Shown piece by piece: positions 1-8,641 of a stretch of DNA of 64,000 nt (positions are counted from its first letter, which is position 1; every line of letters starts with the position of its first letter). The position numbers and the translations under genes were made by a program. This DNA is from HGM04593 sp045589695. GTDB taxonomy: Bacteria > Bacteroidota > Bacteroidia > Bacteroidales > Bacteroidaceae. The stretch lies in NCBI GenBank assembly GCA_045589695.1, contig JAZNPP010000026.1, positions 1 through 64,000 on the forward strand, given 5' to 3'. Under the pieces are notes generated by a model. It worked only from the letters and a program-made list of their open reading frames with translations, did not search any database and had not been told where the DNA came from.

Positions 1-1055
1 CACATTACTGATGTGCAGAGACCTACGAGAAGGAACGCGAAAATGCCCACAGGAACCTTAGCCCAGATGAGCGACAATGTACCCCAGTCGATACCGGGAA
101 CCTGTACTGTAGTCTCAGGGCTTGAGAACATACCGAACGCCACGAGAACCAGTGTAGCGATAGAAACTGTAGTAATCATTGCACGGCTTGATACCTTGCT
201 GCCGATGCTTGCGCCTACGAAACGGCCGATAAGCATCATGAACCAATATACAGCAACGATAAGACCTGCAGTAGCGGCTGAGATGCCGAGTTCGGGAGTA
301 TTTACAAGGTACATATTAACGTATGTAGGAACGCCTACCTCAATACCCATGTAAAGGAAAATGGCAAGGATACCGAGTGTGAAGTGACGATACTTCAAGG
401 CGCCCTTGATAAGGCTTATCTGAACAGGTGCCTGCTCGGGCTCGTCAATCTTAGTGAAAAGGATAACCACAAAAGCGATAACGAAGATCGCGAGAGCGAT
501 CATCAACGCGGGAGTAGCGTCAGAGATAGCTGTATCCTTAGAGATCTCGCCAATGAGGGCACCCATGATGATGTATACTGCTACAGCTGCCGAAGAGTTG
601 AACACGCCGCCGAGCTGGATGAGCTGATTGCCGCTGTTGCCGCCGCCGCCGAGAAGGTTAAGCATCGGGTTTACAACACAGTTGAGGATACACATACAGA
701 AACCGGCAATGAACGCACCGATAAGGTAAACGGCGAATACGAGGCCGAGGTTATCCTTAGCGTCGAGCATGCCGCTGAACCACTGTACAAGGATACCGAT
801 GATACCTACAGTAAGACCGATAAGGGCGGTCTTCTTGTAACCGAACTTTGCGATAAGCATACCGGCAGGTATACCCATTACAAGATAAGCGACAAAGTTA
901 CCGTAGTTGCCGATCTGTGCAAGAACTTCCGGAATGTCACCCTGTGCTTTAATGATGTTTGCCATTGGTGAACACAGATTTGTCACGAAGGCAATCATTG
1001 CGAAGAGCGCAATCATGACGATGATAGCTCCCCATTGTTTTTTCTGATTACTCAT
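1..1055 (-). CDS. Glucose/galactose MFS permease, FHS family (3' end cut by window)
   Basis: This is an inner-membrane sugar:proton symporter of the fucose/glucose/galactose (FHS) branch of the major facilitator superfamily. About 351 residues are visible, from MSNQKKQWGAII to the window edge. The protein is a run of hydrophobic helices with short charged loops, including the loop motif after helix 2 (GMLIAKFGYKKTALIG) and a glycine/asparagine-rich segment near residue 140. The start is the ATG complementary to 1053-1055. It begins 31 nt after the galM stop on the same strand. In Bacteroides the order galM, permease, galK is common, so galK may lie beyond the left edge (inference). Substrate is inferred from family and neighbour. 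Confidence 0.85.
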   Translation of the reverse strand, partial: MSNQKKQWGAIIVMIALFAMIAFVTNLCSPMANIIKAQGDIPEVLAQIGNYGNFVAYLVMGIPAGMLIAKFGYKKTALIGLTVGIIGILVQWFSGMLDAKDNLGLVFAVYLIGAFIAGFCMCILNCVVNPMLNLLGGGGNSGNQLIQLGGVFNSSAAVAVYIIMGALIGEISKDTAISDATPALMIALAIFVIAFVVILFTKIDEPEQAPVQISLIKGALKYRHFTLGILAIFLYMGIEVGVPTYVNMYLVNTPELGISAATAGLIVAVYWFMMLIGRFVGASIGSKVSSRAMITTVSIATLVLVAFGMFSSPETTVQVPGIDWGTLSLIWAKVPVGIFAFLLVGLCTSVM

Positions 1056-1086
1056 AGTTTTAATTTTTTAGTTTATAAATGAAAAT

Positions 1087-2169
1087 TTATTTGTCAATTC
1101 CGAATTTATATACAGTTACCTGCTTGTAAGTCTCGCCGGGGCAAAGCGTTACGCTCGGGAAGTGTGAGCGGTTGGGAGAATCGGGGAAATGCTGTGCCTC
1201 GAAACAGATAGCGCTGCGTTTGGGGAATGTCGCTCCGTGAGCGCCGGCAAAGCCGCTGTGCCAGTTCGATGTGTAAACCTGGACTCCGGGTTCTGTGGTA
1301 TATACCTCCATTGTGCGTCCGCTGACAGGTTCAGTCACCTTTGCCGCGAAGCTGAGTTCGCCGGCCTCTTTTTTGTTAAGAACATAGCAGTGGTCATAAC
1401 CTGCCCCATGTTTTATCTGCTCTTCGTCAGCGTCAATGCGTGCGCCGACCTCTGCAGGAACGGTAAAATCGAACGCTGTGCCTTTTACGGGAGCGATGCT
1501 GCCGTAGGGAACTGATGTGTCGTCGATCGGAACGAAGAAGTCTGCATTGATTTCGCAAACGAGGTTGTCGATAGTAGCAGTGGGGTTCGCAATTCCTGAC
1601 AAAGAGAAGAAACCGTGGCTTGTGAGGTTTACGATAGTTTTTTTGTCGGTAGTGCCCGTGTATTCGATCTTAAGTTCGTTATCGTCGGTGAACGTGTATA
1701 CTACCGTAACGTCAAGATTGCCGGGGAAACCCTCTTCCATGTCGGCCGACAAGTAGTGCAGTTTCAATGTCCGGGCATCGAGCTGCTCCGCGTCCCATAC
1801 TCTTGCGTGGAAGCCTGTAGGGCCGCCGTGAAGGTGGTTGGGGCCGTTGTTTATCGCAAGGCTGTACTCTTTGCCGTCAATTGTGAACTTGCCCTTGCAA
1901 ATGCGGTTGCCGTAGCGTCCTACAAGTGTACTCAAGAATGGCTCCGGGCTGTTCAAAAGATTGTCTATACTGTCGTGTCCTTGAATGACATTGGCGAAAT
2001 TGCCGTTTCTGTCCGGGACCATGATGCTGCAGATTGCACCGCCGTAATTCGTTATCGCTACTTCGCAACCCTTATTGTTTTTAAGAATGAAGAGTGCTGT
2101 TTCTTTGCCGCCGATGTTCTTTTTGAAGTCGGCGGCCTTCAATTGTGAGAGATTTTCAGTACAACTCAT
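1087..2169 (-). CDS. galM: Aldose 1-epimerase (galactose mutarotase)
   Basis: The enzyme interconverts the alpha and beta anomers of galactose or glucose, the first step of the Leloir pathway. The 360-residue length is normal for the family. Visible family motifs are RYGNR (about 85-89), NHLHGG (111-116), the catalytic-histidine segment TSHGFFSLSG (about 182-191) and the C-terminal FEAQHFPDSPN carrying the catalytic glutamate. There is no signal peptide, although Cys3 follows the start, so I take it to be cytoplasmic. It sits directly upstream of the sugar permease and is probably the first gene of that operon. I saw no clear canonical -7 box in its 180-nt upstream gap. Confidence 0.93.
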   Translation of the reverse strand: MSCTENLSQLKAADFKKNIGGKETALFILKNNKGCEVAITNYGGAICSIMVPDRNGNFANVIQGHDSIDNLLNSPEPFLSTLVGRYGNRICKGKFTIDGKEYSLAINNGPNHLHGGPTGFHARVWDAEQLDARTLKLHYLSADMEEGFPGNLDVTVVYTFTDDNELKIEYTGTTDKKTIVNLTSHGFFSLSGIANPTATIDNLVCEINADFFVPIDDTSVPYGSIAPVKGTAFDFTVPAEVGARIDADEEQIKHGAGYDHCYVLNKKEAGELSFAAKVTEPVSGRTMEVYTTEPGVQVYTSNWHSGFAGAHGATFPKRSAICFEAQHFPDSPNRSHFPSVTLCPGETYKQVTVYKFGIDK

Positions 2170-2348
2170 ATTATGTCAGTTATAAATAGCTATTCTTCCG
2201 CAAATAAAATAAAAAAAGATTTTACCTCAAAGCAATTTGAGATAAAAATTAACAATATTTACAGTGCGTTCCGCACAGGGAAATATTGCGAAAGATGAAA
2301 ACCGTTATCTTTTACCGATTTACCTTGTCACGGCACAGTTGAAGCTAT

Positions 2349-3635
2349 TTATTTTTCAAATGATGAAAGAAGGTCGGCTACAATGAAACAGCTGCCTCCC
2401 ACGAATATGAAATCCTCTTTGTCGCTGTCGGCTACAGCGGTCTGCAGAGCATCCTTTACGGTAGGGTAGCAGTCGCCTCTAAGCCCGAACTCGGCGGCAA
2501 TCGCTTTAAGTTTCTCCGTAGGCATAGCACGCTTTATGCTTGCCTGAGTAAAATAGTACGTCGCCTCTTTCGGCATCATCCTCAACACGCCCGCAATGTC
2601 CTTGTCGCTCACCATGCCGAAGACTATGCGGAGCGTCTTGCATTGCTGCTTCTTGAGTTGTGCGGTTATATATCCTATTCCGCCTATGTTATGCCCGGCA
2701 TCGCATACCGTTTTAGGGTTGTCGCTTATCTTTTGCCAGCGTCCCATCAGACCTGTCAGCGAGCATACGTTTGTAAAACCTTTTCGCACCGATTCAGGGG
2801 TGATACGGTATCCCTTTTCTGCAAGAATTCTCAAGGCCGACAACAGGGTATTCGTATTCTTCAATTGATAGTCGCCTCCGAGTTCGCCCGTTATTGTCCC
2901 GTAGCTTTTTGTCACGTACACATAACCGTCTTCGGCCGGCGTCGCCGATGTGAGCAACGCCTCCTCCTCGGCGAAAATGACAGATGCCTCCTCTTCTTCG
3001 GCTTTGCGGTTGAAAACAGCTTTTGTTTCGGGCTCAGTCTCGCCGATTACGACAGGAACGCCATGCTTTATTATTCCTGCTTTTTCTCTTGCTATTTCTG
3101 CAAGCGTACTGCCTAAGAACTGTGTGTGGTCAAGGCTTATGTTGGTTATTATGCAAAGTTCGGGTGTTATGATGTTGGTGCAGTCCAAGCGTCCGCCAAG
3201 GCCTGTTTCTATCACAGCGATATCAACATTCTCCATTGCGAAGCAGTTGAACGCCATTGCAGTGGTAAGCTCGAAAAACGAAGGCTGCAGAGGCTCGAAA
3301 AAGTCTTTGTGTTTCTCGACGAAATCAACGACATACTCTTTGCTTACCGGTTTTCCGTTCACTCGTATGCGTTCCCTGAAGTCAATAAGGTGAGGCGATG
3401 TGTAAAGTCCGACCTTGTATCCGCTCTCCTGGAGTATCGCTGCGAGAGTGTGAGATGTAGAGCCCTTACCGTTCGTTCCCGCAATGTGAATTGTACGGAA
3501 TTTTCTATGCGGGTTACCTAAATGGTTGTCAAGTTCTATCGTCGTTGATAGCCCCTCTTTGTAACCCGCACCGCCTACTTGCTGGAAGGGCGGTGCGCAG
3601 TTGAAAAGGTATGTAACTGTTTCGTCGTAGTTCAT
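2349..3635 (-). CDS. folC: Folylpolyglutamate synthase / dihydrofolate synthase
   Basis: A Mur-ligase-family ATP-dependent enzyme that adds glutamate to dihydropteroate or folates in the cytoplasm. At 428 residues it has the family length. Residues 53-60 are the P-loop GTNGKGST. LGGRLDCTN (about 146-154) and ITNISLDHTQFLG (about 163-175, with the metal-ligand histidine near 170) are FolC signatures. The C-terminal glutamate-ligase domain contains CDAGHNIGG. It begins 16 nt after the dnaJ stop on the same strand, so it may be co-transcribed with grpE-dnaJ. Whether it has both DHFS and FPGS activity cannot be read from the sequence. Confidence 0.94.
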   Translation of the reverse strand: MNYDETVTYLFNCAPPFQQVGGAGYKEGLSTTIELDNHLGNPHRKFRTIHIAGTNGKGSTSHTLAAILQESGYKVGLYTSPHLIDFRERIRVNGKPVSKEYVVDFVEKHKDFFEPLQPSFFELTTAMAFNCFAMENVDIAVIETGLGGRLDCTNIITPELCIITNISLDHTQFLGSTLAEIAREKAGIIKHGVPVVIGETEPETKAVFNRKAEEEEASVIFAEEEALLTSATPAEDGYVYVTKSYGTITGELGGDYQLKNTNTLLSALRILAEKGYRITPESVRKGFTNVCSLTGLMGRWQKISDNPKTVCDAGHNIGGIGYITAQLKKQQCKTLRIVFGMVSDKDIAGVLRMMPKEATYYFTQASIKRAMPTEKLKAIAAEFGLRGDCYPTVKDALQTAVADSDKEDFIFVGGSCFIVADLLSSFEK

Positions 3636-3651
3636 ATCTTTATTTCCTCAA

Positions 3652-4803
3652 TCAGTCGAAAAGGCTTTTGAAGCGGCGGAATATTTTTTCCTTGATGCTT
3701 TCGCTCGGCCTGAAATTGTCGGAATTCCTGAAGTTCTCTACCGATTTCTTCTCATCCTTTGAAAGTGTTTCGGGAATGTATACGCTGATGTTCACGACAA
3801 TGTCGCCTTTGCCGTATCCGTTCAGCGTAGGCAGTCCCTTGCCACGCAGGCGAAGCACCTTGCCGGGCTGTGTTCCCGGATCAATGGTCACCTTTGCCTT
3901 TCCGTCGATAGTTGGAATCTCGGCAAATCCGCCCAATGCCGCTGTAGGGATGTCAAGCAGCAGGCTGTATATAAGGTCGTTCTCGTCACGCACCAGTTCC
4001 GGGTGTCTCTCCTCTTCGACAAGAATCAGCAAATCTCCGTTTATGCCGTTGCGTTTGCCGGCATTGCCCTTGCCTCTCATAGACAGCTGCATGCCGTCGA
4101 TAACGCCTGCCGGTATCTGTACCTCAACGACCTCTTCACCCATTACAATGCCGTCGCCGTTGCAATGCGGACATTTATTCTTGATTATTTTGCCTTCGCC
4201 GCCGCAACGTGGACATACGGTCTCGGTACGCATCATGCCGAAGAAGCTCTGCTGCGTGCGTATCACGCGTCCAGAGCCTTTGCAGTCGGGGCATGTCTCC
4301 ATAGCGTTGTCTTGGGCTCCGCTGCCTCCGCAGTGTGAACAAGGCACATATTTCTTGAGCTTGAATTTCTTTGTCACTCCGTTGGCTATTTCCTGCAAAG
4401 TAAGTTTCACTTTTACTCGCTGGTCGCTGCCTCTGTGTCTTTGCGGCGCCGCATTGCCGCCTCCGCCAAAACCTCCGAAGCCGCCAAAGCCCCCTCGTCC
4501 GCCGAATATGTCGCCGAACATTGAGAAGATGTCGTTCATGTCCATGCCTGCGCCGTTGAAACCGCCGCCCGCAGCGCCGCTGACGCCCTCAAAACCGAAC
4601 TGGTCGTAGCGGGCTTTCTTGTCGGCGTCGCTCAGCACGCTGTACGCCTCGGCCGCCTCCTTGAACTTCTCTTCGGCCTCCTTATCTCCCGGGTTTTTGT
4701 CGGGGTGGTACTGTATCGCCAATTTACGGTAAGCCTTCTTTATGTCGTTTGCCGACGCATTCTTATCTACGCCAAGCACTTCATAGTAATCACGTTTTGC
4801 CAT
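3652..4803 (-). CDS. dnaJ: Chaperone DnaJ (Hsp40, type I)
   Basis: Co-chaperone that delivers substrates to DnaK and stimulates its ATPase. The type I architecture is complete: J domain with HPD at 33-35; a Gly/Phe-rich linker at about 72-116 with repeated GGFGGFGG; four zinc motifs of form CxxCxGxG at about 155-162, 171-178, 197-204 and 211-218; then two beta-barrel substrate domains. Length 383 residues. It follows grpE by 10 nt on the same strand. The dnaK gene is not in the window. Confidence 0.97.
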   Translation of the reverse strand: MAKRDYYEVLGVDKNASANDIKKAYRKLAIQYHPDKNPGDKEAEEKFKEAAEAYSVLSDADKKARYDQFGFEGVSGAAGGGFNGAGMDMNDIFSMFGDIFGGRGGFGGFGGFGGGGNAAPQRHRGSDQRVKVKLTLQEIANGVTKKFKLKKYVPCSHCGGSGAQDNAMETCPDCKGSGRVIRTQQSFFGMMRTETVCPRCGGEGKIIKNKCPHCNGDGIVMGEEVVEVQIPAGVIDGMQLSMRGKGNAGKRNGINGDLLILVEEERHPELVRDENDLIYSLLLDIPTAALGGFAEIPTIDGKAKVTIDPGTQPGKVLRLRGKGLPTLNGYGKGDIVVNISVYIPETLSKDEKKSVENFRNSDNFRPSESIKEKIFRRFKSLFD

Positions 4804-4813
4804 ATTCCTGCTA

Positions 4814-5395
4814 TTATTCGCCTACAGCAACCTTTGCGTGGCGTATTACTTTGTCGTTTAATGTGTAACCGGCCTGAACGCAGTCCAGCACCTTGCCTTT
4901 GAGGTTTTCGTCGGGCGTGGGTACCATAGCGATCGCCTCGTGGTAGTCCGTATTGAATTCAGCGCCATCGGTCTCTATCTTTTGCAGACCGTTCTGCTTT
5001 AGCGTCGCCACGAACTTGTTGTATATAAGTTCTACGCCTGTCATTATTTCGGCAGCGTTTTCGTCTTTAGCAAGGTTGCTGAGCGCGCGTTCGAAATCAT
5101 CGAGTACGGGGAGTATCGATTCAAGCACACGCTCACCGCCGTTCTTTATAAGTTCGGTCTTCTCTTTAATTGTACGCTTGCGGTAGTTGTCGAACTCTGC
5201 CGCTTGGCGAAGATACTTGTCTTCGAGTGACGCGACTTTTTCGTTGGCCTCGTCAAGTTCTTTCTGCAGACGTTCCTCCCGGGTCAGTTCCACATTCTCC
5301 TCTTCCGCGATATTCTCTGTCGCAATCTCCTCATTCGTTACGTCAATATTCTCATTAACGTTCTCTTCCTTGATTTCTTTATCTTTTTCGCTCAT
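4814..5395 (-). CDS. grpE: Nucleotide exchange factor GrpE
   Basis: Exchanges ADP for ATP on DnaK. The 193-residue protein starts with a very acidic, Glu/Asn-rich stretch (1-40), continues as a long charged helix (about 40-95), and holds the GrpE core YLRQAAEFDNYRKR (about 61-74) and the beta-wing end with GYTLNDKVIRHAKVAV. First gene of a grpE-dnaJ(-folC) run. I could not identify a heat-shock operator upstream. Confidence 0.95.
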   Translation of the reverse strand: MSEKDKEIKEENVNENIDVTNEEIATENIAEEENVELTREERLQKELDEANEKVASLEDKYLRQAAEFDNYRKRTIKEKTELIKNGGERVLESILPVLDDFERALSNLAKDENAAEIMTGVELIYNKFVATLKQNGLQKIETDGAEFNTDYHEAIAMVPTPDENLKGKVLDCVQAGYTLNDKVIRHAKVAVGE

Positions 5396-5558
5396 CTCAT
5401 TTCGAATTATTTTCTATTTTTATCCTAACAAATAGCATGCCAATGAAGTTTTGGCACAAATTTCGCCAAAGATACCGCTTTTTCGCATGACATCAAATGT
5501 CAAAATGGCAGAATTTGTTTTTTGCTCTGATAGTTTTCATTATTTATTCCAAATTAGT

Positions 5559-5566
5559 TATTTTTG
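5559..5566 (+). promoter_or_regulatory. Bacteroides-type -7 element before the sulfatase
   Basis: TATTTTTG matches TAnnTTTG exactly and ends 27 nt before the sulfatase ATG. No TTG or TTTG lies at the expected 19-21-nt spacing, so only the -7 half is supported. Confidence 0.5.
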
Positions 5567-5593
5567 TAAAAACCTTATTGCGATATCTGCCAA

Positions 5594-7174
5594 ATGAAAA
5601 TTGTAAAACAAGGAGTCGCCGCTTTGGCGTTCTCCTCGCCGTTTTTTGTGTCGGCACAAGCCGTATCTGACAAGGAAAGTTCTTTCCTTCCCAATGTCAT
5701 TATGATTTATGCCGATGATTTAGGATACGGCGACCTTGAATGTTATGGCGCCAAAGGCGTGAGAACGCCCAATGTCAATGAACTTGCCGCTAACGGGCTT
5801 CGCTTTACCGACGCTCATTCCGTCGCTTCGACAAGCACGCCTTCACGTTATTCGTTGCTGACCGGGGAGTATCCCTGGCGGAAGAGGGGGACGGATGTCG
5901 CGGCCGGCGATGCCGCGATGATAATTTCGCCGGAGCAGTATACTGTCGCCGACGTTTTTAAGGAAGCCGGCTATACTACCGCCGCTTTCGGCAAATGGCA
6001 TCTCGGACTCGGCGCAGTAAGCGGCGGGCAGGATTGGAACAAGCCCCTTTCGCCTTCATTGGCCGACATAGGCTTTGACTATTCATATATTATGGCGGCC
6101 ACAGCCGACAGGGTACCGTGCGTGTTTATAGAAAACGGCAAAGTCGCGAATTACGATGCGTCGGCTCCCATATACGTAAGTTATAAAAGCAATTTCGAAG
6201 GCGAGCCTACAGGCAGGGACAACCCCGAAGAGCTGTTCAATCTAAGACACTCGCACGGTCATGACATGTCGGTGGTGAACGGGATCGGACGTATCGGATA
6301 CATGAAGGGCGGCGGCGATGCTCTGTGGAAAGACGAGAATATTGCCGACAGCATAACTTCGCATGCTGTTGATTTCATAAAAGCCAACAAGGAGACTCCG
6401 TTCTTTATATATTTTGCCGCTAACGACATTCATGTTCCCCGTTTCCCGCACGAACGTTTCAGAGGCAAAAGCCGTATGGGATTGCGCGGTGACGCAATAG
6501 TTCAATTCGATTGGTCTGTAGGTGAAATCGTAAACGCCCTGAAGGAATATGGCCTGCTCGATAACACTCTTATTATCCTTACCAGCGACAACGGCCCTGT
6601 ACTCGATGACGGATATGCCGACAATGCCGAGGAACTTGCAGGCGGGCATGAGCCTGCGGGCGGTTCGCGCGGCGGCAAGTACAGCGCTTTTGAGGGAGGT
6701 ACACGTGTGCCGTTCATTGTCCACTGGCCTGCAAGAATCAAGTGGCCTGCCGTTAAGAACGCTCTTGTGTCTCAGATAGACTTTCTTGAAGCGATGGCGG
6801 AAATCGCGGGCTTGCCTGACGCGTCTTCGCTTTCGCCCGACGGCAACGCTTCCGAATATCGTGTGTGGCTCGGAGAAATTCCTCAAAACCGCTCGTTCGC
6901 TGTAGGCATGGCGGCCAATCATACTTTGTCGTTGATAGACGGCGAATGGAAATACATAGAGCCTAAGGGCGGCCCCGCTATTGTGCCCTGGGGACCAAAG
7001 ATTGAGACCGGATATTCTGCCGAACCCCAGCTTTACAGAAGGGTGAACGGCGAGTTTGACGAAACTGTAAATGTAGCAGACGAAACGCCTGAAATGGTGG
7101 AATACATGAAACGGAATCTTGAGGCAATAAAGAAAAACAAAGGCCTTTGGATAGAAACAGGTTATATATACTGA
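5594..7174 (+). CDS. Secreted serine-type S1 sulfatase
   Basis: Hydrolyses sulfate esters, most likely on glycans outside the cytoplasm. Residues 1-23 form a signal peptide ending VSAQA. Metal-binding DD is at 41-42. The formylglycine motif is S81-T-P-S-R, followed by YSLLTG, so the modified residue would be serine; that class needs an anaerobic sulfatase-maturating enzyme (anSME), not seen here. Further family marks are GKWHLGLG (near 137-144), DIHVPRFPH and SDNGPVLDDGY, and an EGGTRVPFIVHWP segment. 526 residues is normal. The helicase gene starts 1 nt after its stop. Substrate is unknown; the fucosidase 3.5 kb away hints at sulfated host glycans (inference). Confidence 0.9.
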   Translation: MKIVKQGVAALAFSSPFFVSAQAVSDKESSFLPNVIMIYADDLGYGDLECYGAKGVRTPNVNELAANGLRFTDAHSVASTSTPSRYSLLTGEYPWRKRGTDVAAGDAAMIISPEQYTVADVFKEAGYTTAAFGKWHLGLGAVSGGQDWNKPLSPSLADIGFDYSYIMAATADRVPCVFIENGKVANYDASAPIYVSYKSNFEGEPTGRDNPEELFNLRHSHGHDMSVVNGIGRIGYMKGGGDALWKDENIADSITSHAVDFIKANKETPFFIYFAANDIHVPRFPHERFRGKSRMGLRGDAIVQFDWSVGEIVNALKEYGLLDNTLIILTSDNGPVLDDGYADNAEELAGGHEPAGGSRGGKYSAFEGGTRVPFIVHWPARIKWPAVKNALVSQIDFLEAMAEIAGLPDASSLSPDGNASEYRVWLGEIPQNRSFAVGMAANHTLSLIDGEWKYIEPKGGPAIVPWGPKIETGYSAEPQLYRRVNGEFDETVNVADETPEMVEYMKRNLEAIKKNKGLWIETGYIY

Positions 7175-7175
7175 A

Positions 7176-8510
7176 ATGGAATTGACAAGAGTACAAGATT
7201 CTGCATTAAGCAATTTGGGCATCAAAAGGCTTAACGCAATGCAGCGGTCGGCATTGGCGCATTGCCGCGATAACGGAAGTATGGTGCTTCTTTCACCCAC
7301 AGGAACTGGCAAGACCATAGCTTTTCTGCTGCCATTGCTCGAACGTCTCAACAAGGACTGCGACGGAGTCCAGGCATTGGTGGTGCTTCCGTCACGCGAG
7401 CTTGCAAGGCAGGTGTTCGAGGTGTGGCGTTCCATGAAGACATCTTTTCATGCGGCGGCATTTTACGGAGGACGCCCACTCGAACAGGAAATATCCTCAT
7501 TGGGAGGAGCGTCTCCGTCGGTAGTAATCGGAACGCCTGGCCGTCTGCTCGACCACCTTTCGCATGCTTCGTTTGCGGCGGACAACTGTTCGTTGCTTGT
7601 GATTGACGAGTTCGACAAGTGCCTTGAACTTGGCTTTCAGGAAGAGATGCAGCGGCTCGCCGATGCGTTGCCGAACGTGAAGTCGCGTTTCCTTCTTTCG
7701 GCAACCGATGCCGCTGAAATTCCGCTGTTCGCAGGCGCGGGAAACGCCGAAAGGCTCGATTTCCGCAGCGGCAGCGAGCAGCCTGCTGTACGCACATCGT
7801 TCTATACGGTCACGACAACGCCCGAAAAGCGGCTCGCAACCCTTTATTCGCTCTTATGCTCGTTCGGCGGCGAGCCTTCTATCGTCTTCTGCAACTTCAG
7901 GGAGAGCGTCGAGGAGGTTCGAAAATATCTTGCGGGCAAGTCCATGAACTGCGTTGCCTATCACGGCGCCATGGAACAGAAAGAGCGTGAACTGTCTCTC
8001 TTCCGTTTCAAGTGCGGCAATTCGAATATCCTTGTCAGCACCGACCTGGCCGCCCGCGGCCTTGATATAAAGGATGTCAAGCATGTGGTGCATTACCAGC
8101 GTGCATTGACTGCCGACATATTCACTCACCGCAACGGACGTACCGCACGTTGGGAAGCCGACGGGGCTGTATACCTTATCTCGTTCGAGAACAAGTCCTT
8201 GCCGGAATTCGTTCCGGAATCCCTAAGCGAATACACGCTTCCCAAACGCGCAGTTTTGCCGCCCGCTCCGCAATGGGCTATACTTTACATCGGCAAAGGC
8301 AAGCGCGACAAGCTTAGCCGTGGCGACATTGCCGGCTTCTTCATCAAGATCGGAGGACTGAAAGCTGAAGATGTAGGCACGATACTTGTCTTTGAAAACT
8401 ACTCCTACGCGGCTGTCAGAATGAAATATATGCGTGCTGCGCTTAAAGCCGTCGAAGGAAAAAAAATCAAAGGAATAAAGACGCTTATAATGCCCGCAAG
8501 GTGCAAGTGA
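7176..8510 (+). CDS. dbpA: DEAD-box RNA helicase, DbpA-like
   Basis: ATP-dependent RNA helicase, cytoplasmic. Motifs in order: Q-motif region GIKRLNAMQRSAL (15-27), Walker A PTGTGKT (41-47), motif II as DEFD (144-147) rather than DEAD, SAT (175-177), and motif VI as HRNGRTAR instead of the usual HRxGRTGR. The C-terminal 75 residues (WAILYIGKGKRDKLSRGDI onward) resemble the DbpA RNA-binding domain, which targets 23S rRNA hairpin 92; this suggests a role in 50S assembly. Its ATG is 1 nt after the sulfatase stop, an odd partnership that implies co-transcription or translational coupling. The dbpA assignment rests on the tail domain and is moderately sure. Confidence 0.85.
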   Translation: MELTRVQDSALSNLGIKRLNAMQRSALAHCRDNGSMVLLSPTGTGKTIAFLLPLLERLNKDCDGVQALVVLPSRELARQVFEVWRSMKTSFHAAAFYGGRPLEQEISSLGGASPSVVIGTPGRLLDHLSHASFAADNCSLLVIDEFDKCLELGFQEEMQRLADALPNVKSRFLLSATDAAEIPLFAGAGNAERLDFRSGSEQPAVRTSFYTVTTTPEKRLATLYSLLCSFGGEPSIVFCNFRESVEEVRKYLAGKSMNCVAYHGAMEQKERELSLFRFKCGNSNILVSTDLAARGLDIKDVKHVVHYQRALTADIFTHRNGRTARWEADGAVYLISFENKSLPEFVPESLSEYTLPKRAVLPPAPQWAILYIGKGKRDKLSRGDIAGFFIKIGGLKAEDVGTILVFENYSYAAVRMKYMRAALKAVEGKKIKGIKTLIMPARCK

Positions 8511-8611
8511 AATCACCGTTCATTTCAGTTTTATTTTTGTTGCATAAATTGAAATCACCCATTTTGGTTTCCTTTCTTGTCTGTTTTCTCTGTTTTTCGT
8601 TTCATTTTTTA

Positions 8612-8619
8612 TAACTTCG
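8612..8619 (+). promoter_or_regulatory. Variant -7 element (TAACTTCG) before serC
   Basis: TAACTTCGC ends 22 nt before the serC ATG. It belongs to the TAnCTTCGC variant seen before trmD, pyrK, the DUF2148 gene and the CBM9-like gene in this window. No well-spaced TTG box was found. Confidence 0.4.
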
Positions 8620-8641
8620 CGCACTGTAACGAGTTGTTTCC

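Noticed and set aside
384..971. 195-codon + strand frame at the left edge
   Set aside because: It is antisense to a clear MFS permease that runs from 1055 to the edge on the minus strand.
6242..7435. 397-codon open frame antisense to the sulfatase gene
   Set aside because: The + strand has signal peptide, SxPSR motif and metal ligands; the antisense translation has no recognisable domain.
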